Origin: Klugiella xanthotipulae
Lineage (GTDB): Bacteria; Actinomycetota; Actinomycetes; Actinomycetales; Microbacteriaceae
Length of the DNA stretch: 64,000 bases
Assembly (NCBI RefSeq): GCF_006716695.1
Contig: NZ_VFPN01000001.1
Location: 744,001-808,000, forward strand
Direction of reading: 5' to 3'
This document shows positions 16,096 through 24,411 of this stretch, piece by piece. A program made the translations under genes and the position numbers. The stretch's first letter is position 1, and every line of letters begins with the position of its first letter. The notes under the pieces are model-generated. The model had not been told where the DNA came from, made no database searches, and saw nothing but the letters and a program-made list of their open reading frames with translations.

Positions 16096-19000
16096 TTAGG
16101 CCGTAGCCTCCGCCCGGCGACGACGGGCAGCCAACAGCAGCCCGCCAGCACCGAGCAGCAGCAGCACCAGTGCCCCGGTAATCCCGGGAGCGCTTCCGGT
16201 GAGGGCCAGCCCCGACCCGGCAACCACGTCGAATGTTGCCGAGGCCTCGCCGCTGAAGGAACCGCTCAGAATCACGGAGTGTTCACCCAACTCGAGATCA
16301 CCCGGAACCGTGATCCTGAAGACCACGTTACCGTCGGCATCCGCCGTCTGGTTGCCCAACTCAATCGGTGTGGAGTGCAGCACACCGCTGACAACCTCAC
16401 CGGGCTGGAAACCAGAACCGTAGGCAACCTGGGTACTGCCGGAGGTTACCCGAGCCGATTCCAACTCAACCTGGGGCAGGCTCACGCGAAACTTCACGGT
16501 ACCGGAAACGTTCCCGGCCGGATCGGTCGTCGTCACGGTCAACATCGCACCGGTTGTCGGCTTGGGGTTGAGAACCACCGCGAAGCGGCAATCCGCACCC
16601 GCGACTGCCTCACCGATAACGATTCCCTCGGCGTCTCGCACCGTGACCGTGGAACCGACCTCGGCACAACCGGTGATCACGCCGCCATCCGTCGGGTCCA
16701 CAACCGGAGCTGCCGGAGCAGTCGTGTCAACCACAACAGGAACCCGAACCGAGTTACCCGCGGGGTCGGTCACCACAACGGTCACCTGGGCCTGAGGATC
16801 GAGCGGAGCGTCGGGCGTAAACGTGAACATACCATCCGAATCGACAACCAGCGTACCCGGAACCGGGTTACCGTCCTCATCAACAACCGTCACCGTGTCA
16901 CCAGCACCCACCGGGCCACCAGTCACAACAACACCATTCGACGAATCCACAACCGGAACCGACGGAGCAGTCGTATCCACCACAACATCAACCGGAACCG
17001 ACGCATTACCCGCCGAATCAGTCACAATCACCTGCGGCTTATCACCCTCCACAAACGGAGTCGTCGGCGTAAACGTGAACATACCATCGCCATCAACAAC
17101 AACCTCACCCGGAACCGGGTTACCGTCCTCATCAACAACCGTCACCGTGTCACCAGCACCCACCGGGCCACCAGTCACAACAACACCATTCGACGAATCC
17201 ACAACCGGAACCGACGGAGCAGTCGTATCCACCACAACATCAACCGGAACCGACGCATTACCCGCCGAATCAGTCACAATCACCTGCGGCTTATCACCCT
17301 CCACAAACGGAGTCGTCGGCGTAAACGTGAACATACCATCGCCATCAACAACAACCTCACCCGGAACCGGGTTACCGTCCTCATCAACAACCGTCACCGT
17401 GTCACCAGCACCCACCGGGCCACCAGTCACAACAACACCATTCGACGAATCCACAACCGGAACCGACGGAGCAGTCGTATCCACCACAACATCAACCGGA
17501 ACCGACGCATTACCCGCCGAATCAGTCACAATCACCTGCGGCTTATCACCCTCCACAAACGGAGTCGTCGGCGTAAACGTGAACATACCATCGCCATCAA
17601 CAACAACCTCACCCGGAACCGGGTTACCGTCCTCATCAACAACCGTCACCGTGTCACCAGCACCCACCGGGCCACCAGTCACAACAACACCATTCGACGA
17701 ATCCACAACCGGAACCGACGGAGCAGTCGTATCCACCACAACATCAACCGGAACCGACGCATTACCCGCCGAATCAGTCACAATCACCTGCGGCTTATCA
17801 CCCTCCACAAACGGAGTCGTCGGCGTAAACGTGAACATACCATCGCCATCAACAACAACCTCACCCGGAACCGGGTTACCGTCCTCATCAACAACCGTCA
17901 CCGTGTCACCAGCACCCACCGGGCCACCAGTCACAACAACACCATTCGACGAATCCACAACCGGAACCGACGGAGCAGTCGTATCCACCACAACATCAAC
18001 CGGAACCGACGCATTACCCGCCGAATCAGTCACAATCACCTGCGGCTTATCACCCTCCACAAACGGAGTCGTCGGCGTAAACGTGAACATACCATCGCCA
18101 TCAACAACAACCTCACCCGGAACCGGGTTACCGTCCTCATCAACAACCGTCACCGTGTCACCAGCACCCACCGGGCCACCAGTCACAACAACACCATTCG
18201 ACGAATCCACAACCGGAACCGACGGAGCAGTCGTATCCACCACAACATCAACCGGAACCGACGCATTACCCGCCGAATCAGTCACAATCACCTGCGGCTT
18301 ATCACCCTCCACAAACGGAGTCGTCGGCGTAAACGTGAACATACCATCGCCATCAACAACAACCTCACCCGGAACCGGGTTACCGTCCTCATCAACAACC
18401 GTCACCGTGTCACCAGCACCCACCGGGCCACCAGTCACAACAACACCATTCGACGAATCCACAACCGGAACCGACGGAGCAGTCGTATCCACCACAACAT
18501 CAACCGGAACCGACGCATTACCCGCCGAATCAGTCACAATCACCTGCGGCTTATCACCCTCCACAAACGGAGTCGTCGGCGTAAACGTGAACATACCATC
18601 GCCATCAACAACAACCTCACCCGGAACCGGGTTACCGTCCTCATCAACAACCGTCACCGTGTCACCAGCACCCACCGGGCCACCAGTCACAACAACACCA
18701 TTCGACGAATCCACAACCGGAACCGACGGAGCAGTCGTATCCACCACAACATCAACCGGAACCGACGCATTACCCGCCGAATCAGTCACAATCACCTGCG
18801 GCTTATCACCCTCCACAAACGGAGTCGTCGGCGTAAACGTGAACATACCATCGCCATCAACAACAACCTCACCCGGAACCGGGTTACCGTCCTCATCAAC
18901 AACCGTCACCGTGTCACCAGCACCCACCGGGCCACCAGTCACAACAACACCATTCGACGAATCCACAACCGGAACCGACGGAGCAGTCGTATCCACCACA

Positions 19001-21942
19001 ACATCAACCGGAACCGACGCATTACCCGCCGAATCAGTCACAATCACCTGCGGCTTATCACCCTCCACAAACGGAGTCGTCGGCGTAAACGTGAACATAC
19101 CATCGCCATCAACAACAACCTCACCCGGAACCGGGTTACCGTCCTCATCAACAACCGTCACCGTGTCACCAGCACCCACCGGGCCACCAGTCACAACAAC
19201 ACCATTCGACGAATCCACAACCGGAACCGACGGAGCAGTCGTATCCACCACAACATCAACCGGAACCGACGCATTACCCGCCGAATCAGTCACAATCACC
19301 TGCGGCTTATCACCCTCCACAAACGGAGTCGTCGGCGTAAACGTGAACATACCATCGCCATCAACAACAACCTCACCCGGAACCGGGTTACCGTCCTCAT
19401 CAACAACCGTCACCGTGTCACCAGCACCCACCGGGCCACCAGTCACAACAACACCATTCGACGAATCCACAACCGGAACCGACGGAGCAGTCGTATCCAC
19501 CACAAACGGGATAGCTGGCGACTGAAGCCCAGCCGCGTCCGACACCACTGCCGTGAGGGTGGCCCCCTCGGTAGCAGGCCCGGCGATAGCAACGTTAAAC
19601 GTACCATCGGGCTGAACGGTAGCCTGACCCAGCGGATCACCGTTGCTGTCGAAAACGGTGACCGTCGTACCCGGCGTCGCCGTTCCACTCAGACTGGTTC
19701 CATTACTCGGCAGCACCACCGGTGCAACCGGCGTCAGCGCAAAGGTAACGGAAGCAGAGCCGAGAGTAACGTTACTCCCGGTCGCATCAAACACCACCGC
19801 AAGGCTCGAGGTTGCGGCAACACTCGAGGTGACCTGCGCGGTATAGACGCCGGCTGTGGTCTCGGTAAAGTTCCCCACGCTCACGCCAGACGGCAGCACC
19901 GGCACGCTCAACTGAGCAGCAATTCCCGGAACCGGGTTGCCTGTGGAGTCCTTCACCCGAACAGTCAACGTCTGAGCGTCCAAGCTGTTCGCCCGCTTGG
20001 GGGTCGTCGTCGCCGACACGGTACTCTGGCCCGCACCGGTAGGTGCGCCGGGCACAAATGTTGCCGTACCCGAACCGATAGCGAGATTCGCACCGGCCGC
20101 GTCAAAGGTGGCCGCCACGCTCTTAGCACCGGCTACGGTCGAAGTCACCGCGGCCTCATACACGCCAGGGGATACCTGAGTGAAGCTACCAGCGGTGACC
20201 CCAGTTGCGGGAGTCGCAGCGAGCGAGAGCAGCCCGTCCTTACCCGACAGCGGGTTCCCCTGAGCATCCTTCAACGTCACGGTTGCCGTGTGCGACTGCA
20301 CACCATCGGCGGTCTTCGACCCACCGGTGACAACCAGACCGGTCAGACCGCTTCCCACCGCAGGCGGGCCGGCCAAGAAATCAACCTTCGCCGTGGCCGG
20401 AATAGTAACGCCATCAACCGTTGCCGTCACCGTCGCGGTGCCCGCAACATCCGAGGTGAGCGTGGCGCTGTAGGTGCCATCGTTGTTGTTTGTCACGTTC
20501 GAGAGCGTGCCAAAGTTCGTACTCATCGTCACCGGAGCGACACTCGTAAACAGCTGCACTCCGTTGGCAGCGCGAGTGGTCAGGGTGATGTTCGACTGGG
20601 CCGACGGCGCGGCCAACACCTGGTTAGGCGAGGCCACCAGGGTTGACGACGCGGGGTCAAGCACGTGGCTGATCGTCACGGTTTGGGCCGGGCCGCAGTA
20701 GGCCAGGTTGGTCGGCGCACACATGCTCACGGCGATATTATCGCTTGACGCGCTGGTGACCTGGGAGGTGGCCGTTCCCACCTCTGCGGCGCGCACCCGA
20801 ATCGTCAGTGAGGCGGTTGCGCCGTTGGCGAGACCGCTGCTCAGGGTCCAGGTTCCGGCGGTCGGGTCGTACGCCCCGCCCGCGTTATCCGATACATAAG
20901 TGACCTGCGAGGGCAGGGTGAACTGCACGGAGTTCCGGGTGGTGTTCGCCGGTCCGATGTTTTTTGCCGTAACGGTGTAGGTGAACTCGTCGCCATACGC
21001 CACATCCGTCGCGCTGGCCGTGTGACCGATCTCCGTCTCGGAGAAGTTCAGCCGACTATCAAAGTTAATGTAGTGGGTATTCGAGATCGTGGTGTTATTG
21101 GGCACGGTTTGCAGGCCAAAGTTTACGGCCATAGCGTTATCGGCGGTCGCCGTGCCACAGGAAGCGCCAATACACGCGTTGGGCAGGTCAGTGAGCTTCT
21201 GGGAAAAAACGCCCCCGTTGTTCGCCTCCCCCGCTGCGACGTAGGCCTTGCCCGTGGGCATAATCGCCATATTAACTTTTCCATCCGCGCTGCGACACAC
21301 CGGAACGGTACCGTCCTGGACGAGACTGTGTCCGGCGTCATCGCCACCCACAAAACAGTCGTAGTAGAAACCGATTCGAGCGGTGCTGGAGTTACCCCGC
21401 GTGTTTTTAAAGGAGGCGTCGGTGCGATAGAAGGTATCGCCCTCCACGTAGCTCAGCTTGACGGTGACCACGCCTTTACTCGAGATGGTTCCCTGGGTTT
21501 GAATCCAAAAGGGATCCATCGCGGTCCCGGCACCACCGCTTGTGACGACACGACTGGTCGTGGAAGTACTACCGTTCGCCAGGTTGTACTCAGTTCCATC
21601 AATAGCGAGAACGATACCCGAGTTTCCGCTGACAAACGTTGACATGCTGGGGTTCACCCAGAACGCCCCCGCGTTACTTACCGCGTTACTGGTCACCTGC
21701 GTGTTAAAGAAGTCGGTCATTGCAATACGGTTCAGCGGCCCCTTTGTCGAGGTAATCACCGTATTTGCTACCGCAGCCTGCGCCGGAGCTGAGGCAAACG
21801 TCATTCCTCCCAGGATGACCGAACCCACCAGGGCCACAATCCCCACGGATGATAGCGCGTGGCGGAACCGTGCAAACGTTTGCCCACGCCGTGCACCGCC
21901 CCCCTCTCGGTGGCGATTCCACGCAAAAAACTTCTGACTCAT
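16096..21942 (-). CDS. Giant repeat-containing surface protein 1 (1948 aa, LAxTG-type anchor)
   Basis: The start at 21942 is fixed by GGGAG four nt upstream. Residues 1-57 are a long signal peptide (hydrophobic core SSVGIVALVGSVILGG, cleavage near AQA). Residues about 58-330 are a domain shared with the second giant protein, followed by a DUF11-like module, several invasin-like Ig (Big_1) modules and one irregular Ig module. Then come eleven 84-residue Ig-like (Big_6 type) repeats (start TAPSVPVVDSSNG, end VPVDVVVD), ten of them identical. The C-terminus has a last Ig module, a LALTGS sequence, a hydrophobic helix and an RRRR tail, as in LAxTG sortase substrates. An adhesin or surface-stalk role is inferred. 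Confidence 0.9.
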   Translation of the reverse strand: MSQKFFAWNRHREGGGARRGQTFARFRHALSSVGIVALVGSVILGGMTFASAPAQAAVANTVITSTKGPLNRIAMTDFFNTQVTSNAVSNAGAFWVNPSMSTFVSGNSGIVLAIDGTEYNLANGSTSTTSRVVTSGGAGTAMDPFWIQTQGTISSKGVVTVKLSYVEGDTFYRTDASFKNTRGNSSTARIGFYYDCFVGGDDAGHSLVQDGTVPVCRSADGKVNMAIMPTGKAYVAAGEANNGGVFSQKLTDLPNACIGASCGTATADNAMAVNFGLQTVPNNTTISNTHYINFDSRLNFSETEIGHTASATDVAYGDEFTYTVTAKNIGPANTTRNSVQFTLPSQVTYVSDNAGGAYDPTAGTWTLSSGLANGATASLTIRVRAAEVGTATSQVTSASSDNIAVSMCAPTNLAYCGPAQTVTISHVLDPASSTLVASPNQVLAAPSAQSNITLTTRAANGVQLFTSVAPVTMSTNFGTLSNVTNNNDGTYSATLTSDVAGTATVTATVDGVTIPATAKVDFLAGPPAVGSGLTGLVVTGGSKTADGVQSHTATVTLKDAQGNPLSGKDGLLSLAATPATGVTAGSFTQVSPGVYEAAVTSTVAGAKSVAATFDAAGANLAIGSGTATFVPGAPTGAGQSTVSATTTPKRANSLDAQTLTVRVKDSTGNPVPGIAAQLSVPVLPSGVSVGNFTETTAGVYTAQVTSSVAATSSLAVVFDATGSNVTLGSASVTFALTPVAPVVLPSNGTSLSGTATPGTTVTVFDSNGDPLGQATVQPDGTFNVAIAGPATEGATLTAVVSDAAGLQSPAIPFVVDTTAPSVPVVDSSNGVVVTGGPVGAGDTVTVVDEDGNPVPGEVVVDGDGMFTFTPTTPFVEGDKPQVIVTDSAGNASVPVDVVVDTTAPSVPVVDSSNGVVVTGGPVGAGDTVTVVDEDGNPVPGEVVVDGDGMFTFTPTTPFVEGDKPQVIVTDSAGNASVPVDVVVDTTAPSVPVVDSSNGVVVTGGPVGAGDTVTVVDEDGNPVPGEVVVDGDGMFTFTPTTPFVEGDKPQVIVTDSAGNASVPVDVVVDTTAPSVPVVDSSNGVVVTGGPVGAGDTVTVVDEDGNPVPGEVVVDGDGMFTFTPTTPFVEGDKPQVIVTDSAGNASVPVDVVVDTTAPSVPVVDSSNGVVVTGGPVGAGDTVTVVDEDGNPVPGEVVVDGDGMFTFTPTTPFVEGDKPQVIVTDSAGNASVPVDVVVDTTAPSVPVVDSSNGVVVTGGPVGAGDTVTVVDEDGNPVPGEVVVDGDGMFTFTPTTPFVEGDKPQVIVTDSAGNASVPVDVVVDTTAPSVPVVDSSNGVVVTGGPVGAGDTVTVVDEDGNPVPGEVVVDGDGMFTFTPTTPFVEGDKPQVIVTDSAGNASVPVDVVVDTTAPSVPVVDSSNGVVVTGGPVGAGDTVTVVDEDGNPVPGEVVVDGDGMFTFTPTTPFVEGDKPQVIVTDSAGNASVPVDVVVDTTAPSVPVVDSSNGVVVTGGPVGAGDTVTVVDEDGNPVPGEVVVDGDGMFTFTPTTPFVEGDKPQVIVTDSAGNASVPVDVVVDTTAPSVPVVDSSNGVVVTGGPVGAGDTVTVVDEDGNPVPGEVVVDGDGMFTFTPTTPFVEGDKPQVIVTDSAGNASVPVDVVVDTTAPSVPVVDSSNGVVVTGGPVGAGDTVTVVDEDGNPVPGTLVVDSDGMFTFTPDAPLDPQAQVTVVVTDPAGNSVRVPVVVDTTAPAAPVVDPTDGGVITGCAEVGSTVTVRDAEGIVIGEAVAGADCRFAVVLNPKPTTGAMLTVTTTDPAGNVSGTVKFRVSLPQVELESARVTSGSTQVAYGSGFQPGEVVSGVLHSTPIELGNQTADADGNVVFRITVPGDLELGEHSVILSGSFSGEASATFDVVAGSGLALTGSAPGITGALVLLLLGAGGLLLAARRRRAEATA
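16855..19505. repeat. Tandem array of 252-bp units inside giant surface gene 1
   Basis: Units recur with exact 252-bp periodicity (for example ATACCATCGCC at 17081, 17333, 17585 and on to 19349). They appear identical in DNA over about 10.5 copies (2651 bp). Each unit encodes 84 residues, one Ig-like domain. Identity at synonymous sites indicates recent expansion or homogenisation, and copy number is likely variable between strains. Assembly could also miscount it. Confidence 0.95.
20684..21789. repeat. 1.1-kb block duplicated at 32051-33156 (copy 1)
   Basis: This block, encoding the conserved N-terminal region and DUF11-like module of giant protein 1, matches 32051-33156 with one difference seen by eye (C versus T, Asp versus Asn in KLT[D/N]LPNAC). 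Sequence on both sides diverges sharply, which suggests gene conversion or a very recent segmental exchange. Confidence 0.9.
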
Positions 21943-22213
21943 AACACTCCCTCTGTGCTGATGTTGACAGGCCACATCCCCCCAGACAGCGGGTCTGGAT
22001 TTAAGGCCTCCAGTATTAAAGGAGAGCGATCATCGTCAAAAGTCCCGAAAATCCCCAAATTAACTTACGGAACCAGGTTGAGTAAGAACGGAGACAACCA
22101 CTGCCCCACAGTGGATCAATCCGTTTCGCAACATCCAGACGCCCAACACGAGGTTTTTCGTCCGGAATTCTCCCGGTTACAGAAATAGTACAAAAATATT
22201 TTGCGTAAATAAA
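21943..22213 (-). promoter_or_regulatory. Promoter and conserved ~235-nt leader of giant surface gene 1
   Basis: On the minus strand, TTTATT (22213-22208), a 17-nt spacer and TACTAT (22190-22185) predict a transcript start near 22178, about 236 nt before the ATG. The leader shares ordered blocks with the leader of giant gene 2: an AAAAAC-CTCGT-like block, TCTCCTTTAA followed by ACTGGA, GGGGAT-TGGC, and CATCAGCACA just before the SD GGGAG. The region to the sigma 2 stop at 22284 holds no other gene. Confidence 0.6.
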
Positions 22214-22283
22214 CCGTCCAGCGAGACAGCACGGCGTTTATCCGGCACTTACCCTGCTCTCCCCCAGTTTCACCGGCACCCGA

Positions 22284-24218
22284 TCAGCCCGCCGTTACCG
22301 TCGGTCCAAACCGGGTGCCGTCCTCGCTCGCATAACAAGCGTCCAGCATCAGCCCCGTGGTGCGGCCGCTCAGGCTCACCCCACCCTCACCCCGCGCGTT
22401 GGTGATCCGATGCACGAGGGTACCCTGGGGATCCCACAGCGTGACCGAGGCCCCGGGGTCGAACTCCACCGATACATTCCAACCCTCAATAGATACCACG
22501 GGGGTGCGCAGCTCAAAGCTCTGCGGTTCGGTGAATGCACCGGATGCTCGACTCACGGGGTCGCTCAGCTGGGCTACCAGCTCGTTGGTGCCCGCGCGGG
22601 CACCGCTGTCGGCGATCAGAGTCCAGCGGCCATCCGCCGCAACCGGTGCCGTGGCCACGGCGCCGTTGACCCGGACGATAACCTGATACCCGGCCGTTCC
22701 GGTACCCGAAACGACGGGAAAATACCGGCCATCCGCCGTGTCAACGTCGGTAATGACGGGGGTCGCAACAGCCACCGAGGTGTCCACAGAAAAACTGTGC
22801 GAGGTCCACCCGTTCCGGTCCGCCACCGCCGCGTACTGGTAGGCCACAACCTGGTAGGTATCGTCGGTTATCGGCCCCGGACGCACCGACCACACCCCGT
22901 CGGGGTGAGCCACGGTCTGCACGATTCGTGGGGCCATTGTGTCCGAAGACAACACCAGGGTCACATCGGCATCAGGCGAGGCCATACCGCTGAGGACGAC
23001 GCTACCGCTACCGAACACGCAGCCGTCACAGTCAATGGTGAGGTCGGCCCAGGCCTGACCCGTGGCCGCGGGGGTATCCACACCTTCGGGCTGCTGCCAC
23101 GGCGGGAGGTCCGCGTCACGACCCACGACAGCGGCCGCGGCGCTGGGGGCGGCGGCCGCACCGAGCGCCGCGTCTTCCCCGGCGGCGTCGGGCATGGGCG
23201 TCTGCCCCGCCGATGCGGTTGTCACCGGGGCAACGGGAGGGGCCGACTGAGCGGCGGCGATAGTGATACCGCCCGCGGTCAGAGCGGCGGCCACAAACCC
23301 ACCCACGATGGCCAGAATTTTACCCGACCCCAGCACCGTCGCCGAGGCGGTCGCCGTCGCACCACCCGCTACGCCCGGCGTGCCCACAAGGACCGCCGCC
23401 GACCCCGAAGCTGCCGAGGAACCGGCAATGGCCGCGACTCCCCCGCCAACCCCCGCAACGCCCACCGCGGGAAGCAGCACGGTATAGAGCTCGGTGGAGG
23501 CGTGAGTCATGTCGCTCTCAATAGCCGAACAGGAGGCGCAACCGGCCAGATGCTCCATCACCCGAACACGACGCAGGCTGCTCAGTCGCTGGGCGAAGAA
23601 GGCACCGAGGAAACTGATCGTCTCGCGGCACTCCTCCGCCGCCGGAGCGGCGGATACGTGCGCCTGATACCAGCCATCCCGCAGGCCCTCCCGGGCACGG
23701 TAGGCCAGCGTCGATACGCTGTGCGCGCTGAGACCCATCCGGCGACCAATCTCGGTCACCGGCATCTTCTCCACCTCGGAGAACCACAACACCTGCTGCC
23801 AGCGCTCGGGCAGCTCGCGGAACACGGTCAGCAGCAATTCGTTGGTGGCCAGGCTCAGCGTGGCGGGCTCGCTCAGGGTATCCTCCAGGTTCTCGATCTG
23901 CTGGGTCGGCATCCGAGTCGCCTTCATATTCCACCGAATAGCGGTGTTATTCACCGCGGTGATCAGGTAAGACCGGAAGGCAAAGCGGGGGCCCTTACCC
24001 GCATTAATGGTCTGCAGGATGGAGGCGAAGGCCTCCGCGACGAGATCCTCCGCATCCTCGGACCGCACCACACGTCGAGCCGCGAAGAGGGCCGCCTCCA
24101 CGTATCGGTCCCACAGTTCGGCGTAGGCGGCGGTATCACCGTCACGAACGCGGTTAATCAGCGACTCGTCGCTGGGGGCAATTGTGCCGGGGGTTGAGGA
24201 AGAATCATCCCAATTCAT
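22284..24218 (-). CDS. ECF sigma factor fused to zinc-finger, membrane and extracytoplasmic Ig-like domains (cassette 2)
   Basis: This 644-aa paralogue of the protein at 14027-15940 has the same order of parts. These are sigma region 2 (LINRVRDGDTAAYAELWDRY), region 4 (LPERWQQVLWF, then EIGRRMGLSAHSVSTLAYRA), a zinc-finger motif HLAGCASC preceded by EECRE, a membrane helix (ILAIVGGFVAAALTAGGITI), a Pro/Ala-rich linker and an external Ig-like part with a CxxC pair (IDCDGCVF). The sigma parts are closely similar, while linker and external parts diverge, as expected if the external half recognises different partners. The gene lies 193 nt after giant gene 2 and 341 nt before giant gene 1. Confidence 0.88.
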   Translation of the reverse strand: MNWDDSSSTPGTIAPSDESLINRVRDGDTAAYAELWDRYVEAALFAARRVVRSEDAEDLVAEAFASILQTINAGKGPRFAFRSYLITAVNNTAIRWNMKATRMPTQQIENLEDTLSEPATLSLATNELLLTVFRELPERWQQVLWFSEVEKMPVTEIGRRMGLSAHSVSTLAYRAREGLRDGWYQAHVSAAPAAEECRETISFLGAFFAQRLSSLRRVRVMEHLAGCASCSAIESDMTHASTELYTVLLPAVGVAGVGGGVAAIAGSSAASGSAAVLVGTPGVAGGATATASATVLGSGKILAIVGGFVAAALTAGGITIAAAQSAPPVAPVTTASAGQTPMPDAAGEDAALGAAAAPSAAAAVVGRDADLPPWQQPEGVDTPAATGQAWADLTIDCDGCVFGSGSVVLSGMASPDADVTLVLSSDTMAPRIVQTVAHPDGVWSVRPGPITDDTYQVVAYQYAAVADRNGWTSHSFSVDTSVAVATPVITDVDTADGRYFPVVSGTGTAGYQVIVRVNGAVATAPVAADGRWTLIADSGARAGTNELVAQLSDPVSRASGAFTEPQSFELRTPVVSIEGWNVSVEFDPGASVTLWDPQGTLVHRITNARGEGGVSLSGRTTGLMLDACYASEDGTRFGPTVTAG

Positions 24219-24252
24219 TCGTGCAAACCTTCTTTATTCGTGCAAACCTTCT
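24217..24252 (-). repeat. Tandem duplication of the sigma 2 ribosome-binding region
   Basis: ATTCGTGCAAACCTTCT occurs at 24217-24233 and again at 24236-24252 (19-bp period). On the minus strand this puts two AGAAGG Shine-Dalgarno motifs before the start codon, whereas the sigma 1 gene has one. The nearer copy is correctly spaced; the outer one may be a remnant or a standby site. Confidence 0.65.
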
Positions 24253-24318
24253 GAGCCACATGCGCCGGGGGGACTCTGCAATGGTGGGTGGACCACAAGA
24301 CACTCTCGTGTCGGTGAC

Positions 24319-24355
24319 CCACCTCTCGCCCGGGAAGACCCCGGGCGAGAGGTGG
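24319..24355 (-). terminator. Long hairpin between giant surface gene 2 and its sigma gene
   Basis: A perfect 16-bp stem pairs 24319-24334 with 24340-24355 around a 5-nt loop. The stem core TCTCGCCCGG is shared with the cassette 1 hairpin. No T-tract follows. It is a probable terminator or attenuator between surface protein and sigma factor. Confidence 0.7.
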
Positions 24356-24411
24356 CCCCCTTCGGGGCCGGATGGTGACGAGGCGACGGGTAGTGGCCCG
24401 CCACCCCGGAT

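Noticed and set aside
16855-19505. CRISPR array
   Set aside because: The repeats are 252 bp, head-to-tail without unique spacers, and lie in frame within a coding sequence.
16021-20646. Very long plus-strand open frames across giant gene 1 (1541 and 900 codons)
   Set aside because: They are antisense to the repeat array. A 252-bp unit without a stop in one frame gives an open antisense frame in every copy. Their products (runs of His/Arg/Asn or Ser/Thr/Pro) are unlike real proteins, while the minus-strand frame has signal peptide, Ig modules and anchor.
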